From contig CAWBNC010000015.1 in the NCBI GenBank assembly GCA_963789785.1, positions 1 through 64,000 of the forward strand: a DNA stretch of 64,000 nucleotides, read 5' to 3'. Below the pieces are notes generated by a model. It saw only the letters and a list, made by a program, of their open reading frames with translations, ran no database searches and was not told the origin of the DNA. The translations under genes were made by a program, and so were the position numbers. How positions within the stretch are numbered: position 1 is the stretch's first letter; every line of letters starts with the position of its first letter. The DNA comes from JAEULH01 sp963789785. Its GTDB lineage: Bacteria; Pseudomonadota; Alphaproteobacteria; Rhodospirillales; Defluviicoccaceae. Shown here piece by piece: positions 57,179-64,000 of this stretch.

Positions 57179-57877
57179 GTGCTGACGCCCGCCGGAGCCG
57201 ACGCGCCGCCCATCCTGCCGGCGCGTGACTGCCCACTCTGTCCCAGGTTGGCGGCGGTGCGCGCCCAGTATCGCGCGGCCCATCCCGACTGGCACGCCGC
57301 GCCCGTGCCGTCGTTCGGGGATGAGAACGCCGCCGCTCTGATCGTCGGCCTCGCGCCGGGCCTGCGGGGGGCGAACCGGACCGGCAGGCCGTTCACAGGG
57401 GACTACGCCGGCGTTCTGCTCTACCAGACCCTGCTTCGCTTCGGCCTTGCCCAGGGCGATTACGGTGGCGATCCGGCGGACGGACTGCGGCTCACCGGCT
57501 GCCGCATCACCAACGCCGTGCGCTGCGTGCCGCCGGACAACCGGCCGACCCCGGCGGAGATTGGCACCTGCCGCCCCTTCCTCGCCGCGGAGATCGCTGC
57601 CATGCCGCGGCTGCGGGGGATCCTGGCTCTGGGCAGCATCGCCCATAATGCCGTCCTCGCCTGCCATGCGGCGCGGCGCGCGGCGTTCCCGTTCCGCCAC
57701 GGCGCTTGCCACCGCCTGCCCAACGGCAAAATCCTCATCGACAGCTACCACTGCTCCCGGCTGAACACCAACACCGGCCGCCTGACGCCGGCGATGTTCG
57801 AGGCCGCCGTCGCCGATCTCGCGGCGGCCGCCGGCCTTCCCGCAGCGCGCCCGCCGAAGAGCGCGCCGACGGTCTAA
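57179..57877 (+). CDS. Uracil-DNA glycosylase, family 5 (UdgB-like)
   Basis: Removes uracil and some deaminated bases from DNA. RDCPLCPRLAAVR provides N-terminal iron-sulfur ligands. The family-5 active loop is GLAPGLRGANRTGRPFTGD (no catalytic Asp in that loop, unlike family 4), with SYHCSRLNTNTGRLTP as the second DNA-binding loop. NAVRCVPPDNRPTP contributes another Cys. Length is 232 residues. Start uncertain by a few codons (GTG at 57179). Confidence 0.88.
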   Translation: MLTPAGADAPPILPARDCPLCPRLAAVRAQYRAAHPDWHAAPVPSFGDENAAALIVGLAPGLRGANRTGRPFTGDYAGVLLYQTLLRFGLAQGDYGGDPADGLRLTGCRITNAVRCVPPDNRPTPAEIGTCRPFLAAEIAAMPRLRGILALGSIAHNAVLACHAARRAAFPFRHGACHRLPNGKILIDSYHCSRLNTNTGRLTPAMFEAAVADLAAAAGLPAARPPKSAPTV

Positions 57878-58011
57878 GTCCGGGTGCGTCCCTCACCTTC
57901 CCGCTGGCGCGGGCCCCTTCCTCTCCGAGGGGAAAGGAAAGTCGCGTCGCCCCTTCTTCCTATCCCTCTGGGACCCGCCGGGAAAAGATCGAGACGAGGG
58001 CAAATTCCCGC

Positions 58012-58506
58012 TTAAACCGCTTCGCCCTCCTTGGGAGCGCGAAACCTGAGCAGGGTGCTGAGATCGAATTCGCCGTGGGACTCGGCGGCGGCATCGGCGA
58101 CCTTGCTGCCCTCGACATAGGGCCGGTAGTCCATGTCCTGGAGCAGGATGTGGTGGTTCAGCCAGCCGACGAGAAAAGTCAGGATCTCGCTGCGATCGAG
58201 TTCGGGGTCGCCGCGGCGGTAACGCCGTTGCAACTCCTGAACCTCGCGGGTCAACGCCCGGTGCTCTTCGTGATGTGTGCCCATGTTGGGGTAGCCGCAG
58301 GCGCGCATCACCTTCTCTTCGCGCTCGAAGTGAAACACGGTATAGGCGATGAGGATGGCCAGAACCTCGGGAAGAACCCGATTGCGTGTGGTCTCGTCCT
58401 CGCCGGCTTCGTCGATGCGGTTGATCAGGCCAATGAGGATCTGATGGTCACGGTCGAGACGCGCGACACCCACGCTCATCGCCTCGGACCACCGAATGGA
58501 CGCCAT
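58012..58506 (-). CDS. Bacteriohemerythrin
   Basis: Di-iron oxygen-binding or sensing protein, 164 residues. Ligands are visible in order: LDRDHQILIGLINRIDEAGE, YTVFHFEREEKVMRACGYPN, HHEEHRALTREV, and FLVGWLNHHILLQDMDYRPY. A short C-terminal extension (about 35 residues) follows the four-helix bundle. No partner domain (for example a receptor) is attached; roles in oxygen or NO handling are inferred from the family. Confidence 0.92.
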   Translation of the reverse strand: MASIRWSEAMSVGVARLDRDHQILIGLINRIDEAGEDETTRNRVLPEVLAILIAYTVFHFEREEKVMRACGYPNMGTHHEEHRALTREVQELQRRYRRGDPELDRSEILTFLVGWLNHHILLQDMDYRPYVEGSKVADAAAESHGEFDLSTLLRFRAPKEGEAV

Positions 58507-59113
58507 CTCGCTTCCCTCGCAAACCAGCCGCTACCTTACAATACGCAGCAACGCGAACGATTTGGCAAGGCCGGAGTATGCGCGTTATGCGTTATGACCG
58601 CGCGCGTTGCCCCGCCGCGATGCGCCGCTTTTGCGCCAGCGAGTCGATGATCGCAGCCACCGTGACGAGAGCGATCGGTACCGTCGGTATAGCGTCGAAT
58701 TCGGAAGTAACGCCGAGACATCCAGCCGTAGAGGCGCATCGGCAGGGTTGTCGCCCCCCGGCGCCGCGACCGGATCGTCGGGCGACAGAGTGAAGGCAAG
58801 CAGCCAGCCAAACAACGACACCGGCGAAATCACCGGCAGAGACGACCGTCACGGTCCAGAAGCCGCAGTCCCAGTCGATGCTGACGAACGGCAGCAGCGA
58901 CAGCTCGGCGATCACCTGGCACCGACCCTGCATAGCAGGAAAACGGCGATCGTGTTGATCTTGCTCCGGCGCCCGTGTATGGCTGAGGGGTCTGCAGGCA
59001 TTCCGGATGACTTGGCAAATCCGCGGCCCGATTGCGGATCCTTCGAAACCACGAGCGACGCCGCCGTCATGAGCCAAAGAACGCCGGTGCGATCGGGCAA
59101 GTCGGCCAGCGCC
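58507..59113. other. Region without an assignable gene
   Basis: About 600 bases between hemerythrin and the TolC-like gene. The minus strand holds pieces that read like membrane protein but in changing frames: VIAELSLLPFVSIDWDCGFW (58800s), GWLLAFTLSPDDPVAAPGGD (58760-58815) and AIPTVPIALVTVAAIIDSLA (58630-58690). They might be one small gene broken by indels, or chance. No single frame can be supported, and nothing else is recognisable. Confidence 0.4.
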
Positions 59114-60676
59114 ATGACCCGGCGGCTTCGACCAGAAGGCCCGAGACCACGGAACGGTCCCTGCGCACGGGCGGTCCTGCCGGCGCTTGTCGCCGTGGCT
59201 ATGGCGCTTGGCGCGTGCGCCGTGGGGCCCAATTACGCGCCGCCGACCACCCGCATGCCGGACCGGTGGAACCAGGATCTGATACGCGGCGTCTCCGATG
59301 GCAGCGCCGACATCCGGACGTGGTGGGCGCTTCTGAACGATCCCGTTCTGGACGGTCTGATCGCCCACGCCTCCCGGGGCAACCTGGATCTGAAACGATC
59401 GGTATCGCGTCTTCTCGAGGCCCGCGCCCAGGTTGGGCTGGCCGCCGGCGAGGAGCTGCCGTCGATCGAAGCGCAAGGCGATCTTGAGCGCGGGCGGCTG
59501 AGCAAAGGCGTTCAGGAAGAACTGGGCAGCTCGCGTCAGCGGACTAGCACCCTCTACCAGTCGGGCCTCGACGCGAGCTGGGAGATCGACCTCTGGGGCC
59601 GGATCAGCCGCAATACCGAGTCCGCCGACGCGACCCTTCAAGCGTCGCTCGAGGACTACCGCGACGTGCTCGTTTCGATCTACGCCGATGTCGCGACGAC
59701 TTATGTCGAGATCCGAACGCTGCAGGCGCGGATCGACGCGGCGGCCGGAAACGTCGCCACGCAGCGCCAGACCCTCAAGCTGGTGCAGGACCGGAAACGC
59801 GCCGGGCTCGCCTCCAACGTCGAGATCGCCCAGGCACAACTTAATCTGGCGACGACGGAAGCGCTGATTCCGCAGCTTCGCATTTCGCTCCAGCAGGCCG
59901 TCCATCGTCTCGGCGTGCTCCTTGGCGAACGGCCGACGGCGCTTTACGATATTCTCGCCGTTCACACGCGGGTGCCGGCGGCGCCCTCGCAGGTTGCCAT
60001 CGGGCTGCCTGCCGATCTCCTCCGTCAACGTCCCGACATCCGCTCGGCCGAGCGCCAGCTCGCGGCCCAGACGGCGCAGATCGGCGTCGCTACCGCCGAC
60101 CTCTATCCGCGCTTCACCCTGAGCGGCTTCCTCGCCTTCCAGAAGTACGGGGTCAGCAGCTTCTTCAACGGCGACAACATCGGCTATGGCTTCGGCCCGA
60201 CCGTCATCTGGAACGTCTTCGACGGCGGCAGGATTCGCAGCAACATTGCCGTCCAGGACGCCCGGACCGAACAGGCGCTGTTCAATTACGAGCAGACCGT
60301 GCTGACCGGCCTGCGCGAGACCCAGGACGCACTTGTCGCTTACGGCCAGCAGGGCGAACGCAGCGACATCCTCGCCCGATCGGTCAAGGCCGCGAACGAT
60401 GCGGTCCGCCTGGTCACCTCGCTCTACGTTTCGGGCCTGACCGATTTCCAGAACGTCCAGGACCAGCAGCGCTCCAAGTTCCAGCAGGACGACGCCTTCG
60501 CCCAGAGCCAGGGCCTGGTGGTGCAGAACCTGATCGCGCTCTATCGCGCCCTGGGCGGCGGCTGGGCCCGGCCGGACGATCGGCCGGCGGCGACGCCGAT
60601 GAAGACCGACGCAAATCCTGCCGGCGCTCCCGCAGCCGCCGGGGCCACCAGCGCTGCGAAGGCTGCCGGCGCCTGA
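59114..60676 (+). CDS. Outer-membrane efflux lipoprotein (NodT/OprM type, TolC fold)
   Basis: About 520 residues forming the outer-membrane duct of a tripartite efflux pump. The lipobox is ALGAC (Cys35), then AVGPNYAPPTTRMPDRWNQD. The repeated OEP domain shows SWEIDLWGRISRNTESADAT, LRISLQQAVHRLGVLLGERP and LPADLLRQRPDIRSAERQLA. ATG at 59114 or 59069 are both possible. No pump or adaptor gene is adjacent, so it must serve a system encoded elsewhere. Confidence 0.92.
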   Translation: MTRRLRPEGPRPRNGPCARAVLPALVAVAMALGACAVGPNYAPPTTRMPDRWNQDLIRGVSDGSADIRTWWALLNDPVLDGLIAHASRGNLDLKRSVSRLLEARAQVGLAAGEELPSIEAQGDLERGRLSKGVQEELGSSRQRTSTLYQSGLDASWEIDLWGRISRNTESADATLQASLEDYRDVLVSIYADVATTYVEIRTLQARIDAAAGNVATQRQTLKLVQDRKRAGLASNVEIAQAQLNLATTEALIPQLRISLQQAVHRLGVLLGERPTALYDILAVHTRVPAAPSQVAIGLPADLLRQRPDIRSAERQLAAQTAQIGVATADLYPRFTLSGFLAFQKYGVSSFFNGDNIGYGFGPTVIWNVFDGGRIRSNIAVQDARTEQALFNYEQTVLTGLRETQDALVAYGQQGERSDILARSVKAANDAVRLVTSLYVSGLTDFQNVQDQQRSKFQQDDAFAQSQGLVVQNLIALYRALGGGWARPDDRPAATPMKTDANPAGAPAAAGATSAAKAAGA

Positions 60677-60876
60677 ACGACCGGACGCCAAACAAATTCT
60701 AGAGGTGCATGGGGGTCAGGAGACACAACTAAAAAGGTGCGTTGGTTCGGGTGGCGCAAGAAAATGCTGATCTGGTCGGGTGAAGCGGGTATTTTGGGTT
60801 GCACGTCGACTCGCTCCGGTCCGGGTATCACCAGCGCGACCGCGAACCACCTCAATGGATGTTCTCACCCTTGTGC

Positions 60877-61557
60877 ATGACTCCTTCCAAGCTCTGCATC
60901 TTCGATTGCGACGGCACCCTGGTCGATGGCCAGTACGCCATCACCGCCGCCATGGCATCCGCGTTCGCAGCGCTCGGACTGTCCGAACCGTCCGCGGCGG
61001 CGGTCAAGCGGGTTGTCGGCCTCGCCCTTGCCGATGCGATCGCGCTGCTCTATCCGGACGGCGCGGAAACGACACAGGCGGCGCTGGCGCATCGCTATGT
61101 CGAGGCTTTCAGCGTCCTCAGGCAGAAGGGAGAGACGCGCGAATGGCTCTACCCCGGCGTACTCGAGGGCCTCGGCGCTATCGTCGGCTGCGGCTGGCTG
61201 CTCGGCATGGCGACCGGCAAGTCGCGCCGCGGCGCGCTGGCGACCCTCTCGTCCCATGGCCTTTGCGAGAGCTTCGCGACGATCCAGACCGCCGACCGGG
61301 CAGCCGGCAAACCCGCGCCAGACATGATCCACCAGGCCCTGGCGGAGACCGGCGTGAGCGCCGGACGCGCTGTCATGATCGGCGATACCACCTATGACAT
61401 GGAGATGGCGCGCAACGCCGGAGTGGTCGCGATCGGCGTCGACTGGGGTTATCATCATCGATCCGAGCTGCTTGCCGCCGGCGCCGCCGTGATCGTCGAT
61501 AAATTTTCGATCCTTCCGGATCTGATCGAGGACATGGTGAAGACGGCGGCGGCCTGA
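60877..61557 (+). CDS. HAD-superfamily phosphatase (phosphoglycolate phosphatase-like)
   Basis: 226 residues. Motif 1 is CIFDCDGTLVDGQYAITAAM, motif 2 is LGMATGKSRRGALATL, motif 3 Lys is AAGKPAPDMI and motif 4 is VMIGDTTYDMEMARNAGV. Proteins of this type often precede ATP12 in alphaproteobacteria, sometimes after an RluC-type pseudouridine synthase, which is absent here. ATG at 60877 gives MTPSKLCIFD; an upstream in-frame ATG at 60799 is less likely. Confidence 0.9.
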   Translation: MTPSKLCIFDCDGTLVDGQYAITAAMASAFAALGLSEPSAAAVKRVVGLALADAIALLYPDGAETTQAALAHRYVEAFSVLRQKGETREWLYPGVLEGLGAIVGCGWLLGMATGKSRRGALATLSSHGLCESFATIQTADRAAGKPAPDMIHQALAETGVSAGRAVMIGDTTYDMEMARNAGVVAIGVDWGYHHRSELLAAGAAVIVDKFSILPDLIEDMVKTAAA

Positions 61558-61563
61558 GACCTA

Positions 61564-61666
61564 GATCAACCTGCTTTCGGATGGAGTCGTCCGAAAGCAG
61601 GAAGTCGATCGGTTTTAAGAAGATCGAGCATAACATCTGCGCCCGTCCGGACGCAGGATGCTTTAA
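61564..61666 (-). repeat. Dispersed structured repeat, copy 3 (inverted)
   Basis: Minus-strand reading shows the same blocks as copies 1 and 2: CATCCTG, ATGCTCGATCTT, GACTTCCTGCTTTCGGA and CCGAAAGCAGGTTG. The hairpin arms are 61571-61581 and 61590-61600 (11 bp, perfect). It fills the space between the HAD phosphatase stop and the ATP12 start. Confidence 0.85.
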
Positions 61667-61695
61667 GCCGTGAGATCAGCCGTGGATGATCCGAG

Positions 61696-62763
61696 GTGAA
61701 GCCGTCCGCCGAGCGCTTCCATAGGACGGTTGCCGTCGCACCCCTGGGCGCAATGCCGGGCAGCGGCAACGAGCAAGGCCACGCCGTCTGTCTCGACGGC
61801 CGGCCCATGCGGACGCCGGGCGGCCGGCTGCTCACCCTGCCCTCTGCCGAAAGCGCCGAGGCGCTCGCCGCAGAGTGGCGCTCCCAGTCGGCACGCATCG
61901 ACGTCGCCGCCATGCCGCTGACCCGGCTGGCGAGCACGGCACTGGACCGGATCGCTCCGAACACGGCCGCCGTTACCGACATGCTTCTCGGCTACGCCGG
62001 CGCCGATCTCCTCTGTTATCGCGCCGAGGCCCCGGCGGATCTTGCCCGGCGCCAGCATGAGCAGTGGCAACCCCTGCTCGACTGGGCAGCGAAGCGGTGG
62101 GACGCGAACCTTGCGGTAACCAGCGGCGTCGTCCCGGTTGCCCAGCCGGCGGCCGCGCTGGACGCCCTGCGCCGGCCGCTGCAAGCCCTCGACCCGTGGC
62201 ATCTGACGGCGCTTGCGGTCATCGCGCAGGCCTGCGGCTCGCTGATCCTCGCCCTGGCCGTGATCGAAGGACGCCTTGACGCGGAAAGCGCCTTCGTGTT
62301 GTCGCAGCTCGATGAGATCTATCAGAGCGAACGCTGGGGCGAGGACGACGAGGCGGCGCTGCGACGCCGGCAGCTGCGCGACGAGATCATCGAGGCCTGG
62401 AGTTTCATGATGCTGGTCCGCGGCGAAGCGGCGCCGGAACAGGGGGCGGCGCGAAAAGCCATGAGCCAAGAGGACGACGGGCCGGTCGTAAAGGCCGTCC
62501 TAGCTTGCATCGAGGGCCGAGTGCAGGGCGTCTGGTATCGCGGCTGGGCGGTGATGGAGGCGCGCCAGCGCGGCCTGCGCGGCTGGGTCCGCAACCGCAG
62601 CGACGGCAGCGTCGAGGCGCTCTTCGCCGGACCTAACGCCGCCGTCGACGCCATGCTCGAAGCCTGCTGGCAGGGGCCGCCGTCGGCGCAGGTCCGGGAG
62701 GTCACGCCGGCAACGGCGGTCTACCCGCAGGATCCCGGCTTCCACGCCCTGCCGACGCGGTAA
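61696..62763 (+). CDS. ATP12-family F1-ATPase assembly chaperone read through into acylphosphatase
   Basis: Residues 1-255 are an ATP12 protein, the chaperone for F1 alpha subunit: KPSAERFHRTVAVAPLG, LDGRPMRTPGGRLLTLPSAE, YAGADLLCYRAEAPADLARR, HLTALAVIAQACGSLILALA. Residues from about 256 (ATG at 62461) are a complete acylphosphatase: IEGRVQGVWYRGWAVMEARQ with catalytic Arg, then GLRGWVRNRSDGSVEALFAG with catalytic Asn. As written they are one frame. If one G is removed from the run at 62442-62446, ATP12 ends in a TGA overlapping the acylphosphatase ATG (ATGA). Separate, coupled genes are therefore at least as likely as a true fusion. Confidence 0.85.
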   Translation: MKPSAERFHRTVAVAPLGAMPGSGNEQGHAVCLDGRPMRTPGGRLLTLPSAESAEALAAEWRSQSARIDVAAMPLTRLASTALDRIAPNTAAVTDMLLGYAGADLLCYRAEAPADLARRQHEQWQPLLDWAAKRWDANLAVTSGVVPVAQPAAALDALRRPLQALDPWHLTALAVIAQACGSLILALAVIEGRLDAESAFVLSQLDEIYQSERWGEDDEAALRRRQLRDEIIEAWSFMMLVRGEAAPEQGAARKAMSQEDDGPVVKAVLACIEGRVQGVWYRGWAVMEARQRGLRGWVRNRSDGSVEALFAGPNAAVDAMLEACWQGPPSAQVREVTPATAVYPQDPGFHALPTR

Positions 62764-62772
62764 TTCGCCGCC

Positions 62773-63510
62773 TCAAGGCTGCTCCCGGAAGACCTGCGTA
62801 AATGTCTCGGCGAGGATTCGGTCGACCTCGGCCATGGAGACGGCGACGCCGAGACGATGCAGCGAGGTGACCGGGTAGCCCGCAAGGCCGCAGGGAACGA
62901 TGCCGGTGAAGTGGTCGAGGTCGGGATCGACGTTCAGCGAGATTCCGTGAAAGCTGATCCAGCGGCGGACACGCACCCCGATCGCGGCGACCTTGGCCTC
63001 GCCGCCATCGACGGTCTCCACCCAGATCCCGATCCGCCCCGTCCGCCGCTCGCCGCGGACGCCGAGGCGGGCCAGCGCTTCGATGATCCAGCCCTCCAGC
63101 CGGCAGACATAGGCCCGGACGTCGGCGCCGCGATGGCGAAGGTCGAGGATCGGATAGGCGACCCGCTGGCCCGGACCGTGGTAGGTGAACCGGCCGCCGC
63201 GGCCGGCGGCGAAGACCGGAAAGCGCGGATCGAGCAGCTCGTCCGCCCGCGCGCTCGTTCCCCGTGTGTAGAGCGGCGGATGTTCGAGCAGCCAGACCGC
63301 GTCGCCCTTGCGGCCTTCGAGTATGGCGCTGACCCGCGCCTCCATCGCCGCAAGCGCCACCGGATAGGGGACCGGCGCCGGGCTCGAAAACCACTCGGCA
63401 CCGCCGAAGCGACCATAGGCGACGGCCGGGATCGCGCCGGTGGGATCGCGCTCACGCCCGGTCACGGGCACCGGCGGCGATGCCTGGCTATCAATCGCGT
63501 CCGGCGGCAA
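62773..63510 (-). CDS. lipB: Octanoyltransferase LipB
   Basis: Transfers octanoyl from ACP to lipoyl domains of 2-oxoacid dehydrogenases and the glycine cleavage H protein. VWLLEHPPLYTRGTSARADE, GGRFTYHGPGQRVAYPILDL, the Lys in GEAKVAAIGVRVRRWISFHG, and the nucleophile Cys in FTGIVPCGLAGYPVTSL are all present. Length is 245 residues with a slightly long N-terminus. It converges with the ATP12/acylphosphatase gene and is divergent from tRNA-Leu. Confidence 0.96.
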   Translation of the reverse strand: MPPDAIDSQASPPVPVTGRERDPTGAIPAVAYGRFGGAEWFSSPAPVPYPVALAAMEARVSAILEGRKGDAVWLLEHPPLYTRGTSARADELLDPRFPVFAAGRGGRFTYHGPGQRVAYPILDLRHRGADVRAYVCRLEGWIIEALARLGVRGERRTGRIGIWVETVDGGEAKVAAIGVRVRRWISFHGISLNVDPDLDHFTGIVPCGLAGYPVTSLHRLGVAVSMAEVDRILAETFTQVFREQP

Positions 63511-63587
63511 GTCTTGCGCTCCATGGCGGGTTTTGGTATTCCCTGCTTACCTAATCGGTTGCCTTTTCCTATATTGCAAGATGGTTT

Positions 63588-63674
63588 GCGGTCGTGGCGG
63601 AACCGGTAGACGCGCAGCGTTGAGGGCGCTGTGGGGGAGACCCCGTGGAAGTTCGAGTCTTCTCGACCGCACCA
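63588..63674 (+). tRNA. tRNA-Leu (anticodon GAG), CCA encoded
   Basis: 87 bases starting GCGGTCG and ending CGACCGC-A-CCA. The acceptor stem is perfect, the anticodon stem CAGCG/CGCTG holds loop TTGAGGG (anticodon 63622-63624), and the long variable arm TGGGGGAGACCCCG is characteristic of Leu. The T arm reads GTTCGAGTC. Confidence 0.96.
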
Positions 63675-63824
63675 ATCTTGCAAGATCCGGCACTTACTAT
63701 CCGTCACAGAAAAAAGAACAAGCCACAGGCTGGCGCGCCCGCACCCGACTAAGGCCCGGGCCCATTCATTGGAGACATTATAGGGGCTGCTGCGGCGCCA
63801 TGGGCGTGACGGGAGGCATAGGCG

Positions 63825-64000
63825 GTGTCGGAGCCGGCGGACGCGGTCGAACAGGACCGCCTGGACAAGCCCAAGGAGGGCTTCGAGCTCGATGAGGCCG
63901 TCGTCGACGCGGTCGAAGACGCGCTCGAGCGCAAAGACCATGACGAGGTCCGCACCCTTCTAGAACCGGTCCATGACGCCGATGTCGCCGATCTGCTCCA
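63825..64000 (+). CDS. mgtE: Magnesium transporter MgtE, N-terminal part (cut by window edge)
   Basis: Mg2+ channel/transporter of the inner membrane. Only the start of the cytoplasmic N-domain is visible: after a polar leader, ELDEAVVDAVEDALERKDHD and VRTLLEPVHDADVADLL match the superhelical MgtE_N repeat. The GTG at 63825 has GGGAGG 8 bases upstream. CBS and membrane domains are outside the window. Confidence 0.8.
   Translation, partial: MSEPADAVEQDRLDKPKEGFELDEAVVDAVEDALERKDHDEVRTLLEPVHDADVADLL

Noticed and set aside
58592..60691. 699-codon open frame on the minus strand
   Set aside because: It mirrors the TolC-like gene on the plus strand, whose motifs and lipobox are clear. Such long antisense frames are common in high-GC genomes.

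Overview
The window reads as a high-GC alphaproteobacterial chromosome, most likely Rhodospirillales-type. The evidence is gene content and order: a MucR/Ros regulator, a CBP3-type cytochrome bc1 chaperone, a mitochondrial-type ATP12 chaperone, K+-independent H+-pyrophosphatase, arginyl/leucyl-tRNA-protein transferase, the plsX-fabH-ihfA-merR series and the folK/rpoZ/rsh//pdxJ/acpS/lepB/rnc/era/recO block. The genus cannot be fixed from the sequence alone.

Layout. 1-764: tail of an IS481-like transposase beside tRNA-Pro(GGG). 884-7369 (minus): cytochrome bc1 chaperone, DUF177, plsX, fabH, ihfA, merR; DUF177 is split by a group II intron (about 4805-6698) inserted antisense to it. 7423-10331: bamE and hppA. 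10524-17691 (minus): a tightly packed operon rpiB-glyA-nrdR-ribD-ribE-ribB-ribH-nusB-thiL. 18083-18526: mucR. 18817-24515 (minus): a branched-chain amino-acid ABC transporter (livH-livM-livG-livF-DUF6867-livK), followed by icmF (24912-28203). 28476-37649: metY, hemB, an alpha/beta hydrolase, a penicillin-acylase-family enzyme, flavin reductase, motAB and ate/bpt. 37937-41248: TRAP transporter genes. 41400-46420: recO, era, rnc, lepB, acpS, pdxJ. 46858-52880 (plus): an accessory island with two secreted sulfatases, HAD hydrolases and outer-membrane barrel genes, lying between pdxJ and rsh. 53113-63510: rsh, rpoZ, folK, a NYN-domain protein, family-5 uracil-DNA glycosylase, hemerythrin, a TolC-like lipoprotein, a HAD phosphatase, ATP12 joined to acylphosphatase, and lipB. 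The end holds tRNA-Leu(GAG) and the start of mgtE.

How genes work together. The rib genes cover most of riboflavin synthesis (ribD, ribE, ribB, ribH), but the GTP cyclohydrolase II half of RibB looks degenerate, so the first step should be encoded elsewhere. Liv uptake plus isobutyryl-CoA mutase suggests valine-linked acyl-CoA metabolism. The sulfatase/HAD/barrel island looks like two copies of one module for handling an external sulfate ester; both copies carry damaged parts.

Two signals cut across the window. First, at least five, and probably seven, genes are broken by what is in every case one extra base, with all family motifs intact on both sides; this looks more like insertion-type sequencing error than decay. 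Second, intergenic DNA carries repeated structured elements: a roughly 100-bp element present three times, a nested inverted-repeat cluster after motB, and an 85-bp CGTCATTGCGAG-type palindrome.
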